DNA from: Rhodothermales bacterium | GTDB taxonomy: Bacteria > Bacteroidota > Rhodothermia > Rhodothermales > UBA10348 | Reading direction: 5' to 3' | Length of the DNA stretch: 64,000 nt | NCBI GenBank assembly: GCA_040221055.1 | Contig: JAVJVN010000014.1 | Span: forward strand, 115,001 to 179,000 | In this document: positions 1 to 10,933 of the stretch, piece by piece | How the letters are laid out: each line of letters opens with the position of its first letter | Numbering within the stretch: position 1 is the stretch's first letter | Position numbers and translations under genes: made by a program | The notes under the pieces: generated by a model | Database searches by the model: none | What the model saw: the letters and a program-made list of their open reading frames with translations, nothing else | What the model was told of the DNA's origin: nothing

Positions 1-935
<935 letters not shown>

Positions 936-1050
936 CACTTTTTTACATGTAACGCCTCATGTCGAGGCGCTCGAACGGCCGATATAGGCACAATAGCGCT
1001 GCGCTACGGAACGAACATCACGTCAATGACGGGTAACCGTCAACATATTG

Positions 1051-1164
<114 letters not shown>

Positions 1165-1173
1165 CTTTTTATT

Positions 1174-1208
1174 GAGCCCCGCACTCGTCAGAGTGTGGGG
1201 CTCTTTTT
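1174..1208 (+). terminator. Intrinsic terminator of the rrn operon
   Basis: A 13-bp stem (GAGCCCCGCACTC at 1174-1186, partner 1191-1203, one G-T pair) with a GTCA loop is followed by a T run at 1202-1208. It begins 10 nt after the 5S gene. The opposite strand lacks a T run after the stem, so it probably serves the rRNA operon only and not the convergent gene that ends at 1212. Confidence 0.9.
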
Positions 1209-1211
1209 ATT

Positions 1212-1733
1212 TCAGCGACGCTGGAATACCAGTACGGTTTCTGCGTTGGAGAGGGTCAAGCGTCCCTGCACGAGTGACCAGGAAACGACTTCATCCGTGG
1301 GTTCGGCCGAATCGTTCAGTACCAGCTCGGTGCCCTGGGCAGCCCACGTACCGGTGGCGTTGTCTGTTACCGTTTCATTGGATCCGTCAAACTGCGTCTG
1401 GATCGTAATGTCGAAGGAGTAGGCTGTGGACGTGAAGACGACGGATCCCACGACAACAAACGTTACGGTTACGGGCTGTCCGCTACCGAAATTGACGGTC
1501 ACGGGATTGGGCACGCCGGCCAACAAGGTCCTGTCCGGCTGGGATGTGATGTCTCCCGTGATATCCCTGATGGACACCAGGTCGTAGCTGCCAACAAGTT
1601 GGGAGCGCCCGGAGGTAGCTCCCGAGTCTGTGTCATCACTGGAAATGTCACACGCAGACAGGAATACTACGGAGACGAGCAGGATCAGAACCGCCAGAGG
1701 TTGAGACGGATGGAAGCGGGGCGTCGGCGTCAT
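1212..1733 (-). CDS. Putative lipoprotein, 173 aa
   Basis: The N-terminus is a lipoprotein signal: a hydrophobic stretch ([16 protein letters not shown]) ending in a LSAC lipobox with Cys28, followed by a Ser/Asp/Thr-rich linker. The remaining ~140 residues are rich in V, T and S and look like alternating beta strands, including [12 protein letters not shown] and a C-terminal LVFQRR. That pattern recalls lipocalin-like domains of Bacteroidota lipoproteins, but I cannot assign a family. Its start is 92 nt from the divergent purL start, so the two may share a promoter region. It converges on the rrn terminator. Function unknown; export to a membrane is the supported part. Confidence 0.75.
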   Translation of the reverse strand: MTPTPRFHPSQPLAVLILLVSVVFLSACDISSDDTDSGATSGRSQLVGSYDLVSIRDITGDITSQPDRTLLAGVPNPVTVNFGSGQPVTVTFVVVGSVVFTSTAYSFDITIQTQFDGSNETVTDNATGTWAAQGTELVLNDSAEPTDEVVSWSLVQGRLTLSNAETVLVFQRR

Positions 1734-1824
1734 GTTCTCGGCATCGGTTCGTTTGATTCTTTACGAAGGTGCTGCCGGGGTAGCCGTATATTGGGGATCA
1801 TCCCAAACACAGACGGAGCAGCCC

Positions 1825-4089
1825 GTGCACCAAGAGCCTGAAGTTACGCTTGAACTCGCACGCGATCACGGATTGACGGACGAAGAGTATGGATGGATCC
1901 TGGAAAAGCTGGGACGGACACCCACGTTCGTGGAGTTGGGCATCTACTCGGTGATGTGGAGTGAGCATTGCTCGTACAAGAATTCCATTGCTGAGTTGAA
2001 GAAGCTCCCCCGTGAAGGCAAGACCCTTCTGGTCGAGGCTGGTGAAGAGAATGCCGGCCTGGTGGATATCGGTGACGGACTGGCTGTAGCGTTCAAGATT
2101 GAATCGCACAACCACCCATCGGCCGTTGAGCCGTATCAGGGCGCGGCTACCGGCGTGGGCGGCATCCAGCGCGACATATTTACGATGGGTGCGCGACCCA
2201 TCTGCTCCTTGAACTCCCTGCGATTCGGCTCTCTCGAGAATCCGCGCGTCCGGTACCTGTTCGACGGCGTCGTGCGTGGAATCGGCGACTACGGCAATTC
2301 GTTCGGCGTGCCCACCGTTGCAGGCGAGGTGTGTTTTGACCCCTCGTACGAAGGCAACCCGCTTGTCAACGCCATGAGTGTGGGAATCGTGAAAGTCGGG
2401 GAGACGGCGTCGGCCATTGCCACGGGTGCAGGCAACAAGGTGTATATCGTGGGGTCTGCGACCGGAAGGGACGGCATCCATGGAGCAACGTTCGCCTCCG
2501 AGGAGATTTCCGAGGCCAGCGAAGCCAAGCGGCCGAGTGTACAGGTCGGGGATCCCTTCACGGAAAAACTGCTGCTCGAAGCCACCCTGGAAGTCATTGC
2601 CAGCGGAGCCGTCGTGGGCATCCAGGACATGGGAGCCGCAGGCATTACCTGCTCGACGTGCGAAATGAGCGCAAAGGGTGAGTCGGGAATGATTGTCCAT
2701 GCCGACCGGGTGCCCATGCGCGAAGAAGGGATGACACCCTACGAAGTGCTCCTTTCAGAGAGCCAGGAGCGCATGTTGATTGTATGCAAGCCGGGCCGGG
2801 AGGCCGAGCTGGAGTCGATTTTCGACAAGTGGGACCTGCATGCCGTCGCCATCGGAGAGGTGACGGATGAGCCGCGGGTCCGGATCTTCTGGCACGGGGA
2901 GGAAGTCGCCAACGTGCCTGCGGAACACCTGGTGCTGGGCGGCGGAGCCCCGGTCTATATCCGGGAGACGAAACGTCCCGCGTATCTGGACGAAACCTTC
3001 GCAACAGACCTGAATGCATTGCCTGACCTGACTGCTGACATGGCAGAGGCTGCGTTGCTCGATCTGCTCGCATCACCCAACATTGCCTCGAAACGATGGG
3101 TGTTCGAGCAGTACGACACGATGGTCCGAACGAATACGGTCGTGGGCCCGGGACCCTCGGATGCTGCGGTAGTCCGCATCAAGGACACGAACCGGGGTTT
3201 GGCGGTGAAAACGGATTGCAACGGTCGATACGTCTACCTGAATCCCCGGAAAGGTGGACAGATCGCCGTGGCTGAGGCCGCCCGGAATGTTGTTTGCGCC
3301 GGCGGACTTCCTGTTGCCGTGACCAACTGCCTCAATTTCGGCAACCCGTACAAGCCCGAGCAATACTGGGTGTTCAAGGAAGCCGTGGGCGGCATGGGGG
3401 ATGCCTGCCGGGTATTGACGACCCCCGTGACCGGCGGCAACGTATCATTCTACAATGAAAATCCGACGGGCGCCGTATTTCCGACGCCAACCATCGGTAT
3501 GCTCGGCATCGTGGACGATGTCGAAGCCCATGCCACGACGTTTGATTTCAAGCAGGAGGGCGACGTGGTTGTGCTGCTGAGTCCGACCGGACAGCCCCCG
3601 GGTGGTATAGAAGCGAGTGAGCACCTCTCCGTCCGGCATGGCATGACGGCAGGAGACGCACCCGTATTCGATCTGGCCAGCGAGTTGGCCGTGCAAAAGG
3701 CCTGTCTTTCCATGATCCGGACGGGTCGTGTCCACAGCGCCCACGACGCTTCGGACGGAGGACTGGCCGTATGTCTTGCGGAGTCGGTACTGGCATCCCG
3801 TGGCCCGGAAGGGGACACGCTGGGCGTGGAAGTCGAACTGTCCGGCTTGGCGCATGATCGGCTCGATGCATTGCTCTTCGGAGAGGCGCAGTCGCGCATT
3901 GTGGTATCCTGTCGACCAGCCCATGCAGAAGTTCTCCGTGAAATCGCGGTCCGGGAAGGCGTGGAGTGGACCCGACTCGGAACCGTGAAGGGGGACCGGC
4001 TCGTTGTTGACGGGTGGATATCCCTTTCCGGCCACCGCCTCAAGGAGGTGTATGAGAATGCCATTCCGGCGCTTATGGGCCGATCGTAA
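1825..4089 (+). CDS. purL: Phosphoribosylformylglycinamidine synthase, large subunit PurL
   Basis: Purine synthesis step 4: FGAR + glutamine + ATP to FGAM, as the small-type PurL that needs separate PurS and PurQ. The 754-residue length fits the small type. Characteristic segments are SEHCSYKNS near the N-terminus, the ATP-site run [18 protein letters not shown], and [12 protein letters not shown] chose the GTG at 1825, which has GGAG 6 nt upstream. The frame is open from ATG 1732, but that would add 31 non-homologous residues and overlap the divergent lipoprotein start. No purS or purQ is adjacent. trxA follows after 55 nt in the same direction. Confidence 0.95.
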   Translation: MHQEPEVTLELARDHGLTDEEYGWILEKLGRTPTFVELGIYSVMWSEHCSYKNSIAELKKLPREGKTLLVEAGEENAGLVDIGDGLAVAFKIESHNHPSAVEPYQGAATGVGGIQRDIFTMGARPICSLNSLRFGSLENPRVRYLFDGVVRGIGDYGNSFGVPTVAGEVCFDPSYEGNPLVNAMSVGIVKVGETASAIATGAGNKVYIVGSATGRDGIHGATFASEEISEASEAKRPSVQVGDPFTEKLLLEATLEVIASGAVVGIQDMGAAGITCSTCEMSAKGESGMIVHADRVPMREEGMTPYEVLLSESQERMLIVCKPGREAELESIFDKWDLHAVAIGEVTDEPRVRIFWHGEEVANVPAEHLVLGGGAPVYIRETKRPAYLDETFATDLNALPDLTADMAEAALLDLLASPNIASKRWVFEQYDTMVRTNTVVGPGPSDAAVVRIKDTNRGLAVKTDCNGRYVYLNPRKGGQIAVAEAARNVVCAGGLPVAVTNCLNFGNPYKPEQYWVFKEAVGGMGDACRVLTTPVTGGNVSFYNENPTGAVFPTPTIGMLGIVDDVEAHATTFDFKQEGDVVVLLSPTGQPPGGIEASEHLSVRHGMTAGDAPVFDLASELAVQKACLSMIRTGRVHSAHDASDGGLAVCLAESVLASRGPEGDTLGVEVELSGLAHDRLDALLFGEAQSRIVVSCRPAHAEVLREIAVREGVEWTRLGTVKGDRLVVDGWISLSGHRLKEVYENAIPALMGRS

Positions 4090-4144
4090 CATTTTCAAGA
4101 GCAGGGTCACCAAAAGACCATTATCAACATCAAAGGAGAAAGTC

Positions 4145-4489
4145 ATGGCACATGACGCCAAATACGTAACGCTGACGGACGCAAACTTCAAGTCGGAGGT
4201 CGTCGATTCGGACGTGCCCGTCCTGGTCGATTTCTGGGCAGCCTGGTGCGGTCCCTGCCGGATCATTGCACCGATCATCGAGGAACTCGCGGCCGAATTC
4301 GAAGGTCGGGCCAAGGTTGCCAAGATGGATGTCGATCACAATCCGCAGATTCCGATGTCCTTCGGCATCCGCTCCATCCCGACGCTGTTGTTCTTCAAGG
4401 ATGGCCAGGTCGTGGACCAGCTTGTGGGTACGGCCCCCAAGAAAGTCCTTGCAGAACGACTGGAAAACCTTGCCAAACAGACGGTCTGA
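4145..4489 (+). CDS. trxA: Thioredoxin
   Basis: A 114-residue cytoplasmic thioredoxin with the full WCGPC active site at residues 34-38 and the cis-proline segment RSIPTLLFF. It reduces protein disulfides and is itself reduced by the thioredoxin reductase encoded 29 nt downstream. The start is the ATG at 4145, preceded by AAAGGAGAAAG; the frame extends upstream to 4004 but that part overlaps purL in another frame and has no thioredoxin similarity. It also supplies reducing power to MsrA/MsrB and ribonucleotide reductase in general. Confidence 0.97.
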   Translation: MAHDAKYVTLTDANFKSEVVDSDVPVLVDFWAAWCGPCRIIAPIIEELAAEFEGRAKVAKMDVDHNPQIPMSFGIRSIPTLLFFKDGQVVDQLVGTAPKKVLAERLENLAKQTV

Positions 4490-4518
4490 CCGGATTCGGT
4501 CAAGAACGAGGGTGCATC

Positions 4519-5484
4519 ATGGAAAACGTGGACTTCTCTGCCGCCGAACACCGGCGCGTGGTGATCATAGGAACAGGGCCGGCGGGGTTGACCGCGGCCC
4601 TCTATACGGCCCGGGCGAACCTCGAACCGCTGGTCCTGCAGGGGCCGGAACCGGGTGGACAGCTCATTACGACCACTGATGTCGAGAATTTTCCGGGGTT
4701 TCCGGACGGCATCATGGGTCCGGAAATGATGCAGAAGTTCGAGCAGCAGGCCACCCGTTTCGGAGCCGAGCTCCGTTGGGGCACGGTGACGGCCGTCGAT
4801 TTCAGCCAACGTCCTTTCCGGATGCTGGTTGACGACGACAAGCCATTGCTCGCCGACGCCGTTATCATCTCCACGGGTGCATCGGCGAAATACCTCGGGT
4901 TGGAAAGCGAGCGGCGTTTGCTGGGCCATGGTGTATCGGCCTGTGCCACGTGTGACGGAGCCTTTTTCCGGAACCAGGATGTGGCCATTGTCGGGGGCGG
5001 GGACACGGCGATGGAAGAGGCGCTCTTCCTCACACGGTTTGCGAACAAGGTGTATCTCATCCACCGGCGTGATTCATTCCGGGCCTCGCAGATCATGCAG
5101 GACCGGGTCATGGCCCATGACAAGATCGAAATCATCTGGAATACGGTCGTGGAAGACATCCACGGGGAAAAGGAGGTGGAGTCCATCACCATCCGCAACG
5201 TGGACACCGGAGACGTGCGTAACGTGCCCGTGCAAGGGTTCTTCGTGGCCATTGGGCACAAGCCGAACACCGACATTTTCGCCGGACAGATTGACCGGGA
5301 TGAAACGGGCTATATCCAGACGAAGCCCGATTCGACCTACACGAACATTGAAGGGGTTTATGCCTGTGGCGATGCCCAGGATCACGTCTACCGCCAGGCG
5401 GTGACGGCAGCAGGAACCGGGTGTATGGCGGCCATAGATGCTGAGCGGTGGTTGGCCGAACAGGAGGCCATGGTCGGCGCGTAA
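4519..5484 (+). CDS. trxB: Thioredoxin reductase (NADPH)
   Basis: A 321-residue low-molecular-weight flavoprotein. The FAD-binding GTGPAG is at 18-23, the redox-active CATC at 142-145, the NADPH-binding GGGDTAMEEA at 159-168 with the HRR phosphate-binding residues at 182-184, and a C-terminal FAD motif (GVYACGDAQD). It transfers electrons from NADPH to thioredoxin. It follows trxA by 29 nt and is probably co-transcribed. I chose ATG 4519 because the N-terminus then begins a few residues before the first beta strand, as in the family. Confidence 0.96.
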   Translation: MENVDFSAAEHRRVVIIGTGPAGLTAALYTARANLEPLVLQGPEPGGQLITTTDVENFPGFPDGIMGPEMMQKFEQQATRFGAELRWGTVTAVDFSQRPFRMLVDDDKPLLADAVIISTGASAKYLGLESERRLLGHGVSACATCDGAFFRNQDVAIVGGGDTAMEEALFLTRFANKVYLIHRRDSFRASQIMQDRVMAHDKIEIIWNTVVEDIHGEKEVESITIRNVDTGDVRNVPVQGFFVAIGHKPNTDIFAGQIDRDETGYIQTKPDSTYTNIEGVYACGDAQDHVYRQAVTAAGTGCMAAIDAERWLAEQEAMVGA

Positions 5485-5489
5485 AAGGA

Positions 5490-6347
5490 TCAGCGCTTGA
5501 ACAGGTTCTTCAGGATGAACCACACGTTTTCCTTGCGCTCCCGGAGTCGCCGGGAAAAGTACGGCACCCATTTTGTCCCGAACGGCACATACACCCGCAT
5601 GTTGTACCCTTCGTTCATGATGGCCAACTGGGTTTCCGGACGGATGCCGTAGAGCATCTGGAATTCGAAGTCCGATGCAGGGATGTTGTTTTCCTGGACG
5701 AACGTTTTCGTCTCGGCCATCAGGATGTCATCATGCGTCGCAATGCCCGGGTATCGCCCATGCGTGATCAATTGCTGCATGTAGGCCAGGTAGTGCTCGC
5801 GGATGGTCGGCATGTCCTGCCAAGCGAGTGAGGCCGGTTCCTTGTACGCTCCTTTGCACAAGCGGACGCGCGCGTTCAGCTCGCACATGCGGGTCACGTC
5901 CTCGGCGGTTCGTTTCAGGTAAGCCTGAAGTACGACGCCCACGTTGTCCCGGTAATCCGGATAGACCTTTTCGAACATATCCAGCGTCAGGTCCGTGACG
6001 TCCGTGCCTTCCATGTCCAGCCGGACAAAGGTGCCGGTCTCCTTGGCCACCGACAACAACTCCAGCAGGTTGTCCATGCAGAATGACGGGTCGATTTTCT
6101 GACCCAGCATGGAAAGCTTGATTGAGATGTTCCGGTCGATGGCCAGATCGGTCTCGTCGACGGCCCGGATGAGATCGATGTAGGACTTCTTGGCTTCGAG
6201 CGCGAGTTTCGGGTCCTTGATGTATTCGCCGAGCAGATCGAGTGTGACCAGCAGGCCTTGCTGTTTCAAATCGGCGGCAACGGGCAGCATACCGCCTATG
6301 GTTTCGGCGGCGACGAACCGTTTTGCGAGGAAGAAAGGCAGGCGCAT
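5490..6347 (-). CDS. Proline dehydrogenase (monofunctional PRODH)
   Basis: FAD enzyme that oxidises proline to pyrroline-5-carboxylate, the first step of proline catabolism. The 285-residue protein shows the PRODH barrel segments GLLVTLDLLGE, ISIKLSMLGQK, RLDMEGTD, VGVVLQAYLKRT and RLCKGAYKEP. I prefer ATG 6347. A TTG at 6407 would add 20 residues and would overlap the stop of the upstream PLP-enzyme gene, which would allow translational coupling, but neither start has a clear Shine-Dalgarno. No P5C dehydrogenase gene is nearby. It converges on trxB with only 5 nt between stops. Confidence 0.92.
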   Translation of the reverse strand: MRLPFFLAKRFVAAETIGGMLPVAADLKQQGLLVTLDLLGEYIKDPKLALEAKKSYIDLIRAVDETDLAIDRNISIKLSMLGQKIDPSFCMDNLLELLSVAKETGTFVRLDMEGTDVTDLTLDMFEKVYPDYRDNVGVVLQAYLKRTAEDVTRMCELNARVRLCKGAYKEPASLAWQDMPTIREHYLAYMQQLITHGRYPGIATHDDILMAETKTFVQENNIPASDFEFQMLYGIRPETQLAIMNEGYNMRVYVPFGTKWVPYFSRRLRERKENVWFILKNLFKR

Positions 6348-6403
6348 GCACGTCTCGGAAATTGATCCGGCGAAGTTAAAACGCCTGCCGGCGGGCAGCA
6401 AGG

Positions 6404-7573
6404 TCAAGCCAGTATGCGATCGAGATCTTCACGGAGATCGTCCACGTGCTCCAGTCCGATGGATAAGCGGATGAGGTCGGCCGGCGTGCGCGAACCTTCA
6501 CCCTCCACGGACCTTCGGTGTTCAATCAGACTCTCGGTTCCACCGAGGCTCGTGGCGCGCGTAAAGACACGCGCACGCCCGACCCTCGCGAGCGTTTCGT
6601 CACCGCTCCGGCCCGTACGAATGGACAGCATGGCTCCGAAGCCGGTCATCTGTCGTGCCGCAACAGCATGCCCCGGGTGATGCGCGAGTCCGGGATAGTG
6701 CACGGCCGAAACCCTCGGATCGTCTGAAAGCCAGTCGGCCAGGATCCCGGCCGATTCGGTCTGCACACGCATGCGGGCCGGGAGGGAGCGCAGACCACGC
6801 AGGGTCAGCCAGCAGGAAAACGGATCCAGAATGGCACCTGCGGACTGCTGGATGGCGTGAACGGCATGGGTCAGTTCATTGTCGGTCCGGAAGACGAGCG
6901 CACCGCCGAGTACGTCGGAGTGTCCGCTCAGATACTTGGTGACGGAATGCAGAACCACATCGGCGCCGAGTTCGAGCGGTCGTTGCAAAAGAGGGGTTGT
7001 CCAGGTGCCGTCGACAACGAGGGCAGCGCCGTGCTCCTGGCAGCACGCTGCGACCGCCGCGATGTCGGTAATACGCAACAGGGGGTTGGAGGGGGTCTCA
7101 ATCCAGACAAGCTTCGTGGCGGGTACCAGGGCAGCGCGAATGGCCTGGACAGCCGCAGATTCGGCACCGGAGTCGGTATCCGCACAGGACGTGTCCACCT
7201 CCGAATACGTAAGCAAGCCCCGGCCCGCCATGCCGTGGACCAGGTTGCGCACACCGAAATACAGGTCGTCACCCAGGATGACATGGTCTCCGGCATGCAA
7301 GGTCTGCAGAAGCGCGTTGGCCGCGGCCATACCGGTGGCGAATACCCGTGCCGAAGCCGCCCCTTCCAGTCGGGCCAGCGTGTCTTCCAACCGGTCCCGG
7401 GTGGGATTGGCGAGGCGACCGTATACGTATCCCGATTCGTACGTCCCATCCTCACTCCGTTCGAACGTACTGGCCATGTGCACCGGAGGCGTGGCGCCGC
7501 CAAGATCCGAATCGGGCTGGCAGCCGGCTTTTGCGAGCAGGGTTTCGGGATGGATGTGGGATCGCTGGGGCAT
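6404..7573 (-). CDS. Cys/Met metabolism PLP-dependent enzyme (cystathionine gamma-synthase/lyase type)
   Basis: Fold-type I trans-sulfuration enzyme of 389 residues. It shows the Tyr-Arg motif GYVYGRLANPTRD, the substrate/PLP segment ETPSNPLLRITDI and the PLP lysine in SVTKYLSGHSDV. The family includes MetB, MetC-like lyases and methionine gamma-lyase, and I cannot separate these by eye. Start ATG 7573 gives a normal N-terminus (MPQRSHIHPETLLAKAG); ATG 7609 is an alternative. The proline dehydrogenase gene lies immediately downstream on the same strand. Confidence 0.88.
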   Translation of the reverse strand: MPQRSHIHPETLLAKAGCQPDSDLGGATPPVHMASTFERSEDGTYESGYVYGRLANPTRDRLEDTLARLEGAASARVFATGMAAANALLQTLHAGDHVILGDDLYFGVRNLVHGMAGRGLLTYSEVDTSCADTDSGAESAAVQAIRAALVPATKLVWIETPSNPLLRITDIAAVAACCQEHGAALVVDGTWTTPLLQRPLELGADVVLHSVTKYLSGHSDVLGGALVFRTDNELTHAVHAIQQSAGAILDPFSCWLTLRGLRSLPARMRVQTESAGILADWLSDDPRVSAVHYPGLAHHPGHAVAARQMTGFGAMLSIRTGRSGDETLARVGRARVFTRATSLGGTESLIEHRRSVEGEGSRTPADLIRLSIGLEHVDDLREDLDRILA

Positions 7574-7790
7574 GGCGGAACGAGGGAATAGGGGTATGAT
7601 CACGGGCATGCCTGCATTTGTGCCCTGCCTGCAGCGCAACGAATGCCAGGAAATCCCATCTACCTGTAACTATCGAAAGAAGGCATCCGTAGTGCACCGT
7701 GCGTCTTCCGATGAATGGCCATGGGGACATCGATCCGGAGCAGTTCCTGCTTCAAGTCGGTGTCCCCTGGTCATTTTCGTATCTTAAGGA

Positions 7791-8081
7791 ATGCGTCGCT
7801 CTTCCCCACAGTCCCTTGGCGAAATTCTGAAGTCCGTCACGAAATCGATGGGACTGGACTCCCGTATGGCGGAAGGACAGGTCATTGCCGCTTGGGAAGA
7901 CATGCAGGGGGAGCAAATGCGACGCCAGATCAAGCGTACCTGGCTCCAGAAGGATGTGCTGTTCGTCGAGATTGCTTCGCCAGCCTGGCGACACGAACTG
8001 CATTTGAACCGAAAAGCGTGGCGTGATCGCCTGAACAATGAGTTGGGCCGTGAGGCGGTCCGGGAAATCGTGTTCAGGTAG
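7791..8081 (+). CDS. DciA-like protein (DUF721), 96 aa
   Basis: A small basic protein with the DUF721/DciA pattern: GEILKSVTKSMGL at the N-terminus, a central VIAAWEDMQG, and VEIASPAWRHELHLNRKAWRDRLN near the end of the domain (only parts quoted). In other bacteria DciA recruits the replicative helicase DnaB; here that role is inferred from the family. ATG 7791 directly abuts AAGGA, leaving almost no spacer for a Shine-Dalgarno, but the domain needs this start. It converges on fabF with 3 nt between stops. Confidence 0.85.
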   Translation: MRRSSPQSLGEILKSVTKSMGLDSRMAEGQVIAAWEDMQGEQMRRQIKRTWLQKDVLFVEIASPAWRHELHLNRKAWRDRLNNELGREAVREIVFR

Positions 8082-8084
8082 CGC

Positions 8085-9338
8085 CTATCCGGCGTACTCG
8101 CCGAACACCACGCTGGTATTGTGACCGCCGAAGCCGAACGCGTTGCTGACCGCAATCTTGACGTCGCGATCAATCGGCTCGTTGAACGTGTAGTTCAAGT
8201 CACACTCCTCGTCGGCATGGGCAAAATTGATGGTCGGAGGAATCCTCTTGTGCACAATGGCCCCGATGGCAGCGATGGCTTCCACGGCACCGGCCGCACC
8301 CAGAAGGTGTCCGGTCATGCTCTTGGTGGACGACACGTTCATCCGATAGGCGTGATCCCCGAATACCTTCTTGATGGCATTGGTTTCGGCAATATCACCG
8401 AGCCCCGTGGATGTACCATGCATGTTCAGGTAGTCGACGTCCGTCGGCTGAAGGCCTGCATCGCGTAGCGACGCCTTCATGGCATTGCGGGCACCCAGAC
8501 CTTCCGGGTCAGGCGCCGTGATGTGATACGCGTCTCCGCTCATACCGATGCCCAGCAGTTCCGCATAGATCCGGGCGCCACGGGCCTTGGCATGCTCCAA
8601 TTCTTCGAGGTAAAGCGCACCTGCGCCCTCCCCGAGAACGAATCCGTCCCGCGTCTTGTCGAAAGGACGGGATGCCGTGGCCGGCTCGTCGTTGCGGGTG
8701 GACAGGGCCTTGAGGGCATTGAATCCACCGATTCCGAGTTCCGTCACACTGGCTTCTGAACCACCTGTGATCGCAGCATCCATGTGACCTAGCTTGATCA
8801 GCATGAAGGCATCGCCAATGTTGTTGTTGCCTGTCGCACACGCAGAGACCACCGAGTAATTCGGCCCACGCAGGCCGTACTTGATGGAAATCTGGCCGGC
8901 CGCAATGTCCGGAATGAGCATGGGAATGAAGAACGGGGAAATCCGGCGCGGACCGTGCTGGATGAGCACCTCCGTCTGCTTGTGGAATTCCTGCATGCCT
9001 CCGATGCCGCTTCCGAATATGACGCCTATCCGTTCCTGCTCCTCCGTGGAGAGCTTGTCGGGATCAATACCGGCATCGGCCAGGGCTTGCCCGGCAACGA
9101 CCATGGCGTACTGGCAGAACGGATCCATCCGACGCGCCTCCTTCTTCTCGAGGAAGTCGTGGATGTCGAATCCTTTCAGTTCACAAGCGAACGTGGTCGA
9201 ATACGGCTCCGTATCGAAATACGTAATGGGTGCAGCGCCGCTCTGGCAGGCCATCATGCCCTGCCAGAACGACTCATGATCCAGGCCGATGGGGGTCAAT
9301 GCCCCCATTCCGGTAACTACTACTCTGCGTCCGCTCAT
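8085..9338 (-). CDS. fabF: Beta-ketoacyl-[acyl-carrier-protein] synthase II
   Basis: Condensing enzyme of fatty acid elongation that uses malonyl-ACP. The 417-residue thiolase-fold protein has the Cys-His-His triad: C167 in VVSACATGNNN, H307 in MHGTSTGLGD and H344 in KSMTGHLLGA. It is cytosolic. The acyl carrier protein gene lies 11 nt upstream on the same strand, a classic acpP-fabF operon, although rnc and fabD/G are not here. Confidence 0.97.
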   Translation of the reverse strand: MSGRRVVVTGMGALTPIGLDHESFWQGMMACQSGAAPITYFDTEPYSTTFACELKGFDIHDFLEKKEARRMDPFCQYAMVVAGQALADAGIDPDKLSTEEQERIGVIFGSGIGGMQEFHKQTEVLIQHGPRRISPFFIPMLIPDIAAGQISIKYGLRGPNYSVVSACATGNNNIGDAFMLIKLGHMDAAITGGSEASVTELGIGGFNALKALSTRNDEPATASRPFDKTRDGFVLGEGAGALYLEELEHAKARGARIYAELLGIGMSGDAYHITAPDPEGLGARNAMKASLRDAGLQPTDVDYLNMHGTSTGLGDIAETNAIKKVFGDHAYRMNVSSTKSMTGHLLGAAGAVEAIAAIGAIVHKRIPPTINFAHADEECDLNYTFNEPIDRDVKIAVSNAFGFGGHNTSVVFGEYAG

Positions 9339-9349
9339 GGGGAACCGGT

Positions 9350-9586
9350 TCAGCCGGCCTTTTCGGTCAGGTAGGTGACGGCGTCTCCGACAGTCGCGAT
9401 CTTTTCGGCATCCTCATCCGGGATGGTCAGATCGAATTCCTTTTCGAACTCCATGATGAGTTCCACGGTGTCCAGGGAATCGGCGCCGAGATCGTTGGTA
9501 AACGAAGCATCGTCCGTGATGTCGCTTTCATCCACTCCGAGCTTTTCGACGATGATCGATTTTACCTTGGCTGCGAGATCGGACAT
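9350..9586 (-). CDS. acpP: Acyl carrier protein
   Basis: A 78-residue acidic helical protein. The phosphopantetheine attachment site is S37 in [16 protein letters not shown]. It carries growing acyl chains for FabF and donates octanoyl groups to LipB. The start ATG 9586 is preceded by GAAGGAA (complement of 9592-9598). A candidate promoter sits about 35-65 nt upstream. It is first in the acpP-fabF operon and divergent from metK. Confidence 0.97.
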   Translation of the reverse strand: MSDLAAKVKSIIVEKLGVDESDITDDASFTNDLGADSLDTVELIMEFEKEFDLTIPDEDAEKIATVGDAVTYLTEKAG

Positions 9587-9620
9587 ATGGGTTCCTTCAG
9601 GGTAATTGTAAAGTGACAGG

Positions 9621-9651
9621 CTAAATTACGTCGACAGGCAGGGGAAATCAA
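9621..9651 (-). promoter_or_regulatory. Candidate Bacteroidota-type promoter of acpP-fabF
   Basis: Reading the minus strand, a TTG (9651-9649) is followed after 20 nt by TAATTTAG (9628-9621), which matches 7 of 8 positions of the Bacteroidota -7 box TAnnTTTG with a normal -33/-7 spacing. It ends about 35 nt before the acpP start. This is a motif match by eye only; the consensus comes from other Bacteroidota and may not hold in this lineage. Confidence 0.35.
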
Positions 9652-9767
9652 TTTCTGCACGATTGTTTGATGAACGGGAGTATGTCGTGTCTGCCAGTGC
9701 CGAATCATTCAGCAGGAACGGTCGTTCGTATCCGCTGACCATTTCGAGTTTTCAATCTTCATATCCC

Positions 9768-10931
9768 ATGCCTTACCTCTTCACGTCCGAGTCCGTTTCT
9801 GAGGGCCACCCGGACAAAGTTGCCGATCAGATTTCCGACGCAGTCCTGGACGCCATGCTGGCCCAGGATCCCCACAGCCGCGTAGCCGTGGAGACGCTGG
9901 TCACCACCGGTCTCGTGGTCCTGTCGGGCGAAGTCACCACCAATGCCTACGTGGACGTGCAGGAGATTGCCCGCAACGTCATCCGCGAAATCGGCTACAC
10001 GAACCCGGATCTCCGGTTCGACGCCGATTCGTGCGGGGTGCTCAGCGCCATCCACGAGCAGAGCCCGGACATTGCCCAGGGCGTGGACGAGAAGGATGGA
10101 GAGCAAGGCGCGGGAGATCAGGGCATGATGTTCGGTTATGCCTGCCGGGAGACGGAACACTACATGCCGATGGCCCTGGCGTACTCTCACGGATTGGTCC
10201 GCGAATTGGCCGATATCCGGAAGAATTCGGACATCATGCCGTACCTCCGTCCGGATTCCAAGAGTCAGGTCACGGTGGAGTACAATGAGGATGGGAAGAC
10301 CGTGAAGCGTATCCACACCATCGTGGTATCGACGCAGCACGACGAAGACGTGTCGCTGGAGAAGATCAAGGCGGATATCCGGACGCATCTTCTTCCGCGC
10401 GTCATTGATTCGGCCCTTCTGGATGATGATCTCATCCTGCACGTGAACCCGACCGGGAAATTCGTGATTGGCGGACCACATGGAGACACCGGGCTCACCG
10501 GCCGGAAGATCATTGTCGATACGTACGGCGGCAAAGGAGCCCATGGAGGCGGCGCCTTTTCCGGCAAGGATGCGTCGAAAGTGGACCGCAGCGCGGCCTA
10601 TGCAGCCCGCCACGTGGCCAAGAACCTGGTTGCTGCAGGCGCCGCCGATGAAGTACTGGTGCAAGTGGCGTACGCCATTGGCGTAGCCCACCCGTTGTCG
10701 GTTTTTGTGGACAGTTTCGGGACCGGTCGTGTATCCGATACGGTGCTCGTTGACATCGTGAAACAGTTGTTCGACCTGCGTCCCAAAGCGATTGTCCGGG
10801 ACCTGGACCTGCTTTCGCCCGGTTTCCGGAAGACAGCGGCATACGGCCACTTCGGCCGTGACGAATTCACGTGGGAACGATTGGACAAGGTGCAGGAAAT
10901 CCAGGAAGCATTGGCGGCACTCCCGGCTTGA
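9768..10931 (+). CDS. metK: S-adenosylmethionine synthetase
   Basis: Makes SAM from methionine and ATP. The 387-residue cytosolic enzyme has [17 protein letters not shown] at the N-terminus, the [12 protein letters not shown] signature and [10 protein letters not shown] chose ATG 9768 because [17 protein letters not shown] is the family N-terminus; the frame stays open upstream to 9663. No SAM riboswitch is recognisable in the 181-nt gap to acpP. The next gene starts only 2 nt after the stop, so the secreted protease may be read through from metK. Confidence 0.97.
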   Translation: MPYLFTSESVSEGHPDKVADQISDAVLDAMLAQDPHSRVAVETLVTTGLVVLSGEVTTNAYVDVQEIARNVIREIGYTNPDLRFDADSCGVLSAIHEQSPDIAQGVDEKDGEQGAGDQGMMFGYACRETEHYMPMALAYSHGLVRELADIRKNSDIMPYLRPDSKSQVTVEYNEDGKTVKRIHTIVVSTQHDEDVSLEKIKADIRTHLLPRVIDSALLDDDLILHVNPTGKFVIGGPHGDTGLTGRKIIVDTYGGKGAHGGGAFSGKDASKVDRSAAYAARHVAKNLVAAGAADEVLVQVAYAIGVAHPLSVFVDSFGTGRVSDTVLVDIVKQLFDLRPKAIVRDLDLLSPGFRKTAAYGHFGRDEFTWERLDKVQEIQEALAALPA

Positions 10932-10933
10932 CC

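Noticed and set aside
1753-1792. Possible promoter for purL (TTGATT and TATATT)
   Set aside because: Spacing is 28 nt, or 21 nt with other choices, and no alternative pair fits well.
9597-9767. SAM riboswitch upstream of metK
   Set aside because: No SAM-I or SAM-II core sequences or helices can be seen in the gap.
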